The position numbers were made by a program, and so were the translations under genes. 5,876 nt of DNA from JAUILA01 sp964563925 (GTDB lineage Bacteria > Bacteroidota > Bacteroidia > Cytophagales > Cyclobacteriaceae): the NCBI GenBank assembly GCA_964563925.1, contig CAZLZD010000115.1, forward strand, positions 1 through 5,876, written 5' to 3'. Of this stretch, positions 1-5,086 are shown piece after piece; position 1 is the first letter of the stretch; every line of letters begins with the position of its first letter. The notes beneath the pieces were generated by a model. That model worked only from the letters and a program-made list of their open reading frames with translations, was not told where the DNA came from and did no database searches.

Positions 1-436
1 CGCCAACGGTCACTTTCGAAACGCCACGGTCGCGCAAGTAGCCGGCAAGTCCGGTGTTTTGACGGTGGCCATTATCAAAAAAGCCGCTGTAACTGTCAAT
101 TTCCGGGTTCATGCCTTTACGGAAGATCGCCTGGACCCTGTGCATCTCCAGGTCAGGGTGAAATTCAGCCCCCTGACTGCCCTGTACGCAGTGATCCGGC
201 CAGAGTACCTGGTCCAGGCCATGCAGGGTCGTAGATTCAAACGGCTCTTTGCCCGGGTGACCGGAGGCAAAGCTGCCATGATCCGGCGGATGCCAGTCCT
301 GGGTGGCCACCACAAGTCCGAATACCGTCTGGATCCGGTTAAGCACAGGAATCACCGCATTTCCATCGGGTACTTCGAGGGCACCGCCCTTCAGAAAATC
401 ATGCTGGACATCGACAAGGATAAGGGCCTGGTTCAT
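1..436 (-). CDS. pncA: Nicotinamidase (PncA), 3' end cut by window edge
   Basis: This cysteine-hydrolase-family enzyme hydrolyses nicotinamide to nicotinate and ammonia in the cytoplasm, the first step of deamidating NAD salvage. Visible are the first 145 codons of an expected ~200. The N-terminal strand LILVDVQHDF carries the catalytic Asp (D9). The metal-binding stretch DWHPPDHGSFA supplies D47, H49 and H53, and LWPDHCVQGSQGAEFHP supplies the further metal ligand H82. FRKGMN carries the catalytic Lys (K107). The nucleophilic Cys, usually in a GLATDYCV-like motif, should lie a few residues beyond base 1, so it cannot be checked. The ATG at 436..434 shares one base with the pncB stop (TAATG), which suggests translational coupling within one operon. 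No frameshift is seen in the visible part. Residue roles are assigned by analogy with characterised nicotinamidases. The family call is firm; activity depends on the unseen Cys. Confidence 0.95.
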   Translation of the reverse strand, partial: MNQALILVDVQHDFLKGGALEVPDGNAVIPVLNRIQTVFGLVVATQDWHPPDHGSFASGHPGKEPFESTTLHGLDQVLWPDHCVQGSQGAEFHPDLEMHRVQAIFRKGMNPEIDSYSGFFDNGHRQNTGLAGYLRDRGVSKVTVG

Positions 437-1836
437 TATGTGTGTGCGTTAGTAAGCCGGGTCCGCAGGTCATGCAAATCCTGGCTGATCCCCACCTTAT
501 AGATATGGGGGTTATCAAATCGTTTATATTCATTGGGCAACAGGGCAAGGCGTTCCCGGCAGTTGGCAGCCACCTGTTCCAGGCTGGCTGCTTCGCCAAT
601 GCGTTCCCCGTTTTTCATGACCGGGCGGAGCTGAGGTTCGGCCCTGCAGCCTTCGAGGGTAAGCGACTTCTGCGGTTCAAACGGGTCGATCATTACGGAG
701 GGAGCCTGCTCACCTTCCAGGGCTACGGCATCCGCCCCGAAAAACTGCCCCTGGTCATCAAACAGGCGAAATACCTGTTTGCGATCGGGCAGGGTTACTT
801 TCTTGATGGTTTCCGAAAGCTTGATCCGTGGACTTCCGTGAATGGCGGCCAGCTTGTAGACTCCGTCCAGGGCGGCATCCGGTGCGCCCGTTGCCAGGCT
901 GGTTCCCACCCCGAAAACATCAATGGGTGCTTCCTGCAGAATCAGGCTGCGTATAACATATTCGTCCAGCTGGTTCGACGCCACAATCTTCACATCGTGC
1001 AGTCCGGCCTCATCCAGCATATGCCTTGCTCGTTTGGACAGGTACGCCAGGTCTCCGCTGTCCAGGCGGATGCCGCGCAGGTGATGGCCATTCTCCCTCA
1101 ATTCCTTACCCACGGTAATAGCATTGGGGAGACCACTGGTCAAGGTATCATAGGTATCAGCCAGCAGCACGGTTTGATCAGGAAATACGCGGGCATAGGC
1201 ACGAAATGCTTCCAGTTCATCGTCATAACCCTGGATGAAAGCGTGGGCCATTGTTCCGTTGGCCTTGAGGTCAAAGTCCCTGGATGCCAGCACATTGCTG
1301 GTGGAATCCATGCCACCGACCACTGCGGCCCGTGAGGCATGGTATCCACCGAGGCCCTGGGAACGCCGCAGACCGAATTCGGAAAGGATACGATCGCCGG
1401 CAGCAAGCCGGATGCGGGCTGCCTTGGTGGCGATCAGGCTCTGAAAATTAAGCAGGTTGAGCAGCAGTGTTTCAATCAGCTGGGCCTCCAGGAAACCTGC
1501 CTCGACCCGTAATACAGGGCGTGCAGGAAAAATCACATCTCCTTCGGCAGAGGAATAAATATTTCCTCTGAACCTGAAGTTTTTCAGGTAGCCGAGATAC
1601 TCCTGGTCAAACCCCTGCGAGGCGAGGTACTCCAGGTCTGCGCCGGAGAAATGCAGTTCCGACAGGGTATTGAGCAGGTCTTCAAGGCCCGCAAAAATGG
1701 CGAAACCTCCCGAGAACGGTAGTTTACGAAAGAAGTAATCAAAAATGACCGGGGCTTCGGCACGGCCGGTCTGAAAATGGACTTGTCCCATGGTCAGCTG
1801 GTACAGGTCCGTATATGTGGCAGTGATGGGTAGCAA
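436..1836 (-). CDS. pncB: Nicotinate phosphoribosyltransferase (NAPRTase)
   Basis: It converts nicotinate and phosphoribosyl pyrophosphate (with ATP) to nicotinate mononucleotide, the entry step of the Preiss-Handler route. The 466 residues are a normal length for the family. Family motifs in order: YTDLYQLTMGQ near the N-terminus (8-18), EFGLRRSQG (153-161) followed by ASRAAVVGGMDSTSNVLAS, GTMAHAF (194-200) whose H198 fits the histidine phosphorylated by ATP, GIRLDSGDL (255-263), ASNQLDE (286-292) and FGVGT (308-312). The start is TTG at 1836..1834: no ATG or GTG lies in frame between it and an upstream in-frame stop near 1915. The next ATG (M16) would remove the conserved YTDLYQLT segment. 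No convincing Shine-Dalgarno precedes it. A strong dyad lies 7 bases upstream. The gene leads an operon with pncA, with which it overlaps by one base. Confidence 0.96.
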   Translation of the reverse strand: MLPITATYTDLYQLTMGQVHFQTGRAEAPVIFDYFFRKLPFSGGFAIFAGLEDLLNTLSELHFSGADLEYLASQGFDQEYLGYLKNFRFRGNIYSSAEGDVIFPARPVLRVEAGFLEAQLIETLLLNLLNFQSLIATKAARIRLAAGDRILSEFGLRRSQGLGGYHASRAAVVGGMDSTSNVLASRDFDLKANGTMAHAFIQGYDDELEAFRAYARVFPDQTVLLADTYDTLTSGLPNAITVGKELRENGHHLRGIRLDSGDLAYLSKRARHMLDEAGLHDVKIVASNQLDEYVIRSLILQEAPIDVFGVGTSLATGAPDAALDGVYKLAAIHGSPRIKLSETIKKVTLPDRKQVFRLFDDQGQFFGADAVALEGEQAPSVMIDPFEPQKSLTLEGCRAEPQLRPVMKNGERIGEAASLEQVAANCRERLALLPNEYKRFDNPHIYKVGISQDLHDLRTRLTNAHT

Positions 1837-1842
1837 ACAGCG

Positions 1843-1865
1843 GTGTAATTTAGCTAAAGTTACAC
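1843..1865 (-). promoter_or_regulatory. Dyad operator or leader hairpin just upstream of pncB
   Basis: The outer arms GTGTAA (1843-1848) and TTACAC (1860-1865) are perfect inverted repeats separated by 11 bases. A nearly concentric inner palindrome, TTTAGCTAAA, occupies 1849-1858. The element ends 7 bases before the TTG start of pncB and overlaps the best -7-like string of that gene. It could be a repressor operator or an mRNA stem near the initiation codon. NAD salvage genes are commonly repressed by dedicated regulators in other bacteria (NrtR, NiaR, NadR), but I cannot assign this site to any of them. The dyad is observed; its function is inferred. Confidence 0.55.
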
Positions 1866-1884
1866 AGCCGAATTCCTTTTCAAA
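1855..1884 (-). promoter_or_regulatory. Candidate Bacteroidota-type promoter for pncB-pncA
   Basis: Reading the minus strand, TTTG (1884..1881) is followed after 18 bases by TAACTTTA (1862..1855). This resembles the Bacteroidota consensus TTTG / about 19-21 bases / TAnnTTTG, with the final G replaced by A and a slightly short spacer. It would place the transcription start a few bases before the TTG codon, giving a very short leader, and the dyad would cover the -7 box. It is a weak match and was not tested against other promoters. Confidence 0.3.
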
Positions 1885-1987
1885 AGGGACACGCCATATT
1901 TCAGAAGAGGTTTACCCCGTTCTGGTTGCGCAGGCATAGTTTCCTGCTGATCAGCTTGCCCTTTTCAGCCTCCTTTCCGGGACCCTG

Positions 1988-2019
1988 TATCTTTAGAAAA
2001 AACGGACAGATTCTGTCCG
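1988..2019 (+). promoter_or_regulatory. Candidate -7 box and perfect dyad ahead of the DUF559-like gene
   Basis: TATCTTTA (1988-1995) resembles the -7 element TAnnTTTG with one mismatch; no clear -33 TTTG sits at the expected spacing. Seven bases later is a perfect 8-bp inverted repeat, CGGACAGA (2003-2010) and TCTGTCCG (2012-2019), separated by a single T. With one central base it reads best as a protein-binding operator over the early transcribed region. As RNA it could fold as a 6-bp stem with a 5-base loop. It is not followed by a T-run, so it is not a good terminator. The dyad is certain; the promoter and operator roles are inferred. Confidence 0.4.
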
Positions 2020-2060
2020 CCTTCCTCTCCTATTTTACCCCTTCAACAAAGAGCACTCTT

Positions 2061-2456
2061 ATGAATACGAATCAAAAACCGGAAGCAGCGGTGGCGGGAC
2101 ATGGCCGGGCACCGGCAAGGGAAGCAACAATGCTACTCTGGGAAATATTGCAGAACCGAAATGTATACGGTCTGCGCTTTTACCGGAATGAAATGATTGG
2201 GGGATACGAGGTTTCGTTTTGTTGTCATTCGGAACGGATCGTCGTGGAAATATCGGATTTCCCCTTTGAGAATTTCAGTGAAATGGACCAAACCATGGAA
2301 CGGCACCTGCATCTGATTGATGCCGGCTACACCGTCCTGTGCTTTGACAGGAAAACAATTCATCACAATCCAAAATACATCCGGGAAATGATCAGGACCC
2401 ATGTGCAGATCAATCATGCCGGGGGCATGGAGCAATTCAACCTTGACTTTGATTAA
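2061..2456 (+). CDS. DUF559-like protein (PD-(D/E)XK nuclease fold), probably catalytically dead
   Basis: The 131 residues follow the layout of DUF559, a Vsr/very-short-patch-related endonuclease-like domain. LLWEILQNRNVYGLRFYRN (25-43) matches the usual LW..LR...L.G.KFRRQ opening. Then come IGGYEVSF (46-53), RIVVEIS (59-65) and GYTVLCF (89-95). Typical members read G.Y.VDF ... LVIELDG..H. Here the catalytic Asp position is Ser (S52), Glu (E63) is kept, and the DG..H segment is replaced by SDFPF. Nuclease activity is therefore doubtful. The first ~20 residues are low in conserved features. The ATG at 2061 is chosen; the reading frame stays open to 1926, but that stretch contains the dyad and leader. 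An alternative start is the ATG at 2130 (M24). The final TAA overlaps the convergent usp stop by 4 bp. Family assignment rests on motif spacing read by eye. Confidence 0.72.
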   Translation: MNTNQKPEAAVAGHGRAPAREATMLLWEILQNRNVYGLRFYRNEMIGGYEVSFCCHSERIVVEISDFPFENFSEMDQTMERHLHLIDAGYTVLCFDRKTIHHNPKYIREMIRTHVQINHAGGMEQFNLDFD

Positions 2457-3280
2457 AGGGCCTCGTCATGTACGACCAGCGAAGGATACATGAAATCCAT
2501 CGCTATCCGCTTGGCCAGGCTTTTATGGAAGAGCTTCTGGGCAAGCGTATAGGGCCGGGAGCAAATGACCAGCATGCCGGCGTCTGATTTGAGCATATAA
2601 TGCTGAATCGAATCATGAAACTCCGAGGAAACATCCTGATCAAAGGTGACCTGAAAATCGTCGTTCAGCTCATAGGTAATTTCTGTTTGATGCCGGGAGA
2701 GTACCACCCGCTCCTCTTCATTGAGTGGTCTGCGAATGAGTTGAAGGAACCGGATTTCGGCATCGAAGGGATGTATCCACGTTCTGAATTGTTTGAGGGG
2801 CGGAGTGCCGAGGTGCAGGTAATCATAGGCAAAAATAATACGGTCCGGTTCGGTGAACTTTACTGTTTCAGGTATAAAGAGCAGAGGTACACCTGACTTT
2901 TTAAGCACCTGGTACGTATTTGTACCAAAGAAGAATGAGTACAGGTCATCGGGTCCGCTGGTACCCATAATGATCAGCTCGTACGAGGTGGCTTGGTCGG
3001 CGATAACATCGGACAGCGAATTATCGGAAAAGCGGACCTCGGCCAGGCAGGAAATATCATAATCTTCAGATATTTCACGCGCCCGTTGATCCAGCCCGTG
3101 CTGAAGCTCCTCCCGTGATGCAGTCCCGGCCGTTACAGCCTGTTCCACCGGGAGGGAAAATACGGATTGTACATTCAACAGCACCAGTTCTGCCCTGGTC
3201 TTGCGGGCAAACTGTGCCGCATATTGGATAGCGTTTTCCGCTGCATACGACATATCAACGGGACAAAGTATCTTTTTCAT
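2453..3280 (-). CDS. Universal stress protein, two-domain UspA family
   Basis: This cytoplasmic protein of 275 residues has two tandem Usp domains. The first (about 1-138) begins KKILCPVDMSYAAENAIQYA and ends with an intact nucleotide-binding signature G-x2-G-x9-G-T (G106, G109, G119, T120), so it should bind ATP. The second (about 145-275) keeps the fold pattern (IIFAYDY, then LVICSRP and a C-terminal YPSLVVHD strand) but lacks the glycine signature, so it is probably a structural partner. Usp proteins support survival under starvation, oxygen limitation or other stress; the exact role here is unknown. The start is the ATG at 3280..3278, preceded at 5 bases by AGGAG (3290..3286), one of the clearest ribosome binding sites here. 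It lies downstream of the REC-Crp gene on the same strand across the assembly gap, so co-transcription is likely but unproven. Confidence 0.93.
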   Translation of the reverse strand: MKKILCPVDMSYAAENAIQYAAQFARKTRAELVLLNVQSVFSLPVEQAVTAGTASREELQHGLDQRAREISEDYDISCLAEVRFSDNSLSDVIADQATSYELIIMGTSGPDDLYSFFFGTNTYQVLKKSGVPLLFIPETVKFTEPDRIIFAYDYLHLGTPPLKQFRTWIHPFDAEIRFLQLIRRPLNEEERVVLSRHQTEITYELNDDFQVTFDQDVSSEFHDSIQHYMLKSDAGMLVICSRPYTLAQKLFHKSLAKRIAMDFMYPSLVVHDEAL

Positions 3281-3285
3281 GATTT

Positions 3286-3290
3286 CTCCT
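3286..3290 (-). promoter_or_regulatory. Shine-Dalgarno site of the usp gene
   Basis: AGGAG lies 5 bases before the ATG at 3280. It fixes this start and shows that the longer reading frame running back into the N gap is not the true N-terminus. Only three more bases are known before the gap. Confidence 0.75.
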
Positions 3291-3293
3291 ACC

Positions 3294-3393
3294 NNNNNNN
3301 NNNNNNNNNNNNNNNNNNNNNNNNNNNNNNNNNNNNNNNNNNNNNNNNNNNNNNNNNNNNNNNNNNNNNNNNNNNNNNNNNNNNNNNNNNNNN
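3294..3393. other. Assembly gap of 100 N
   Basis: Exactly 100 consecutive N separate the REC-Crp gene from the usp gene. A run of exactly 100 is the usual placeholder for a scaffold gap of unknown length, so the true distance may differ. The gap hides the last residues and stop codon of the regulator, the region before the usp start, and any terminator, promoter or extra small gene between them. Reading frames that run through it are not evidence of a fusion. Confidence 0.98.
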
Positions 3394-4394
3394 AGTTCAA
3401 GGATTTTCTCATCCCTGAAATCCGCCAGGGTCCTGTTTAACGATTCGGTGGCGGTACCCACGATGCCGGACAGGTCTTTCCTGGAAATCCTGATCAGGGT
3501 ACAGGCTTCTGAGCCGGGTACCTGATCACAGAGTTTCACCAGGGAACTTGCCACCCGCTGTCGCACCGACTGGTAAGCCATCTCCAGCAGGCGGCTCTCG
3601 ATTTCGTACAGATTATCGGCAAGCATTTTTATGAACTGCGTGGCGATCATCCTGTTACTGTACACCAATGTGTTAAAATCGTGCTTACTGATCATATAAA
3701 CCTTGGCTTCCTCCAGCACAATGGCTGATTCATTATAGGGTGTATTTTCCAGCAACGACAGGTAGCCAATAAAATCCCCCGGGCCGTGAATCCCCGTAAC
3801 CAGTTCTTTACCATCTTCGGTCAGCATGTACGTTTTAACCTGGCCGCTCTGGATAAAATACAGATCCATGGGATCATGCCCTTCCATAAAAACAAAGTTT
3901 TTCTTCTTAATAGTTCGTGACTGCAGTTCATCCGACATGCTGTGAGCTCCTTTTATCTCACGGGCCCTGGCCAGGAATTCGTCAATGCTCCGGATGTCCC
4001 GGTCAAAGGCTGCCTTGATCTGTTCGTGTTTCCGGATGCGCATTTCAATGACACTCAGCAATTCGGAATCGTCAAAGGGTTTGGTCAGGTAGTCGTCGGC
4101 ACCGAGCATCATCCCTTCGCGCATGTGGGTGATGTCTGTTTTTGCCGTAAGGAAGACAAAAGGGATCGTGGATGAGGCAGGGTTACGTCCCAGGATGTGC
4201 AAAACGCCATAGCCGTCAAGCTCGGGCATCATTATATCACAAAGAATGAGATCAGGATGCGTACGCAGGGCGATCTCAACCCCTTTCTTTCCATTTTCTG
4301 CAGTCAATACCTCGTAATGACCCAGTTCAAGGATGCTGGCAATATTCTCCAGCATATCCGGATTATCCTCAATGACCAATATCCTGTAGCTCAT
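3394..4394 (-). CDS. Response regulator with Crp/Fnr-type output (REC-cNMP-HTH), C-terminus lost in gap
   Basis: The visible 333 residues form three domains. REC (about 3-120) has the acidic pair E9/D10, phospho-acceptor D53 in LCDIMMPELDG, T83 in FLTAK and K105 in LTKPF, so it should accept phosphate. A linker helix (about 120-150) leads to a cyclic-nucleotide-binding-like beta-roll (about 157-262) with GPGDFIGYLSLL. The Arg-Ser/Thr-Ala cassette that grips cAMP in CRP is replaced by NESA (221-224), so cAMP binding is doubtful. The Crp-type HTH (about 273-333) has ISRKDLSGIVGTATESLNR, with E317 and R321 at the positions that read TGA in CRP and FNR. No Cys cluster for an Fnr-type iron-sulfur centre is seen. 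The start is the ATG at 4394; an in-frame GTG at 4424 would add 10 residues. Perhaps 15-30 residues are missing in the gap. No partner kinase is in the window. Confidence 0.92.
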
Positions 4395-4476
4395 TGCACC
4401 TTGGCTTAATATGACCACCTCCACACAGAGGTTCCTGCCGCTACACGCAAGTCAGTACCTCCGTATCCCGGCTCAG

Positions 4477-4484
4477 CTAAAGTA
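4477..4484 (-). promoter_or_regulatory. Tentative -7-like element upstream of the REC-Crp gene
   Basis: On the minus strand TACTTTAG (4484..4477) is the only string between the tandem boxes and the start codon that resembles a Bacteroidota -7 element, and it lacks a TTTG partner upstream. A missing -33 would fit an activator-dependent promoter. If it is used, the two Crp/Fnr-like boxes would sit near -40 and -62. This is a weak inference. Confidence 0.22.
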
Positions 4485-4505
4485 CAGGATATTGCCATCC
4501 GATTG

Positions 4506-4541
4506 TATGACCCGCATCACCAGGGAATGTGACCTGTATCA
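4506..4541 (-). promoter_or_regulatory. Tandem Crp/Fnr-like boxes upstream of the REC-Crp gene
   Basis: Two similar 14-mers, TATGACCCGCATCA (4506-4519) and TGTGACCTGTATCA (4528-4541), match at 11 of 14 positions and start 22 bases apart, close to two helical turns. Each contains TGA-N6-TCA, the shared core of CRP (TGTGA-N6-TCACA) and FNR (TTGAT-N4-ATCAA) sites. They lie about 110-150 bases before the start of a gene that itself encodes a Crp/Fnr-type protein. The repeat and core are seen directly; binding and autoregulation are inferred. Confidence 0.5.
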
Positions 4542-4555
4542 AGCTACACATACCC

Positions 4556-5002
4556 TTAGCGAAGACTGATCATGTGTTTGTATTTTTCCGACCGTAGTAC
4601 CACTTCCATGTTTCTGAACAACACCTTCTTGCCTCTTCTGAACCTTTTTACATAATTGGCGAAAGCAGCCTCCAGCTTTTTGTGTTCCTCAAGATAGGCC
4701 TGATCGGCCATCACAAAAGGGCTGCTGTAGAGATCCCTCAGGTGACGCATATGATGCTTCAGATCATTTAAAATCACTTGCCGTTCTGACTCAAGCGCGT
4801 CAAGTCCTTCCGACAGTGTCCTGATCTTTCCGTAGTCTTCCAGGAGGATAAAAAAGTACCTGCCCATCAGCTCGCGAAAAAAGCCTATTTCATTCTCAAA
4901 GAATTCAAGGTCTGACTCCCAATTCTCACAGATCACATATAACTGTTGCCAGTTGATCAATTCATGCTGTGACCTCTTTTCTGTTTTTGTACTCGCATCC
5001 AT
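4556..5002 (-). CDS. Hypothetical helical protein, 148 residues
   Basis: I do not recognise this family. The protein has no signal peptide and no convincing membrane segment. It is rich in Glu, Leu, Phe, Lys and Arg and appears almost wholly helical: about 18-56 (aromatic rich, with LEFFENEIGFFRELMGRYFF), about 60-95 (heptad-like, coiled-coil style) and about 103-140. The last 30 residues are basic (RFRRGKKVLFRNMEVVLRSEKYK). A small helical bundle that binds a protein or nucleic acid partner would fit, but that is speculation. The start is the ATG at 5002..5000; no Shine-Dalgarno is visible. It is divergent from the DUF2784-like gene across 84 bases and lies 161 bases ahead of the REC-Crp start on the same strand, so the two could share a transcript, although that spacer carries its own regulatory-looking boxes. 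It is probably a real gene because the frame is intact and the neighbours fit tightly around it. Confidence 0.75.
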   Translation of the reverse strand: MDASTKTEKRSQHELINWQQLYVICENWESDLEFFENEIGFFRELMGRYFFILLEDYGKIRTLSEGLDALESERQVILNDLKHHMRHLRDLYSSPFVMADQAYLEEHKKLEAAFANYVKRFRRGKKVLFRNMEVVLRSEKYKHMISLR

Positions 5003-5086
5003 GGTCTGTATTGATTAAATTTCTCTGTCTGTAATAAATCTGCATTTTTAGACCCTGTTATAAAATGACCAACCTCCCGGAGCCTC
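5003..5086. promoter_or_regulatory. Compact divergent intergenic region
   Basis: These 84 A/T-rich bases must hold the 5' signals of both the helical-protein gene (minus) and the DUF2784-like gene (plus). TTATAAAATG (5058-5067) is the most promoter-like string for the plus strand. GGAG (5079-5082), four bases before the ATG at 5087, is a plausible ribosome binding site. No clear Bacteroidota -33/-7 pair was found on either strand. Confidence 0.35.

Noticed and set aside
59..502. Plus-strand open frame of 147 codons opposite pncA
   Set aside because: Antisense to a clear nicotinamidase; no motif of its own.
442..1335. Long open frame on the plus strand opposite pncB (297 codons)
   Set aside because: It lies wholly antisense to pncB, which carries clear family motifs. 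The translation has no recognisable domain and shows the composition of a shadow frame.
1926..2060. N-terminal extension of the DUF559-like protein by 45 residues
   Set aside because: The stretch contains the -7-like box and the dyad, reads as low-conservation sequence, and is unnecessary for the domain, so it is treated as leader.
3255..3412. Continuous reading frames through the N gap linking the regulator to usp, or extending usp upstream
   Set aside because: Ns are not sequence. The usp start is fixed by an ATG with AGGAG, and the regulator frame beyond the gap is out of frame with usp.
3942..4175. Plus-strand open frame opposite the regulator
   Set aside because: Antisense to the REC domain and linker, with no motif.
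4395..4424. GTG start that would add 10 residues to the REC-Crp protein
   Set aside because: The ATG at 4394 leads directly into the first REC strand (YRILVIED), as usual for the family, and the added residues match nothing.
4475..4485. AGCTAAAGTAC here and AGCTAAAGTTAC at 1852-1863, possible shared regulatory repeat
   Set aside because: The 4475 copy lacks the second half of the pncB dyad, so only a short A/T-rich string is shared; likely both resemble -7 boxes.
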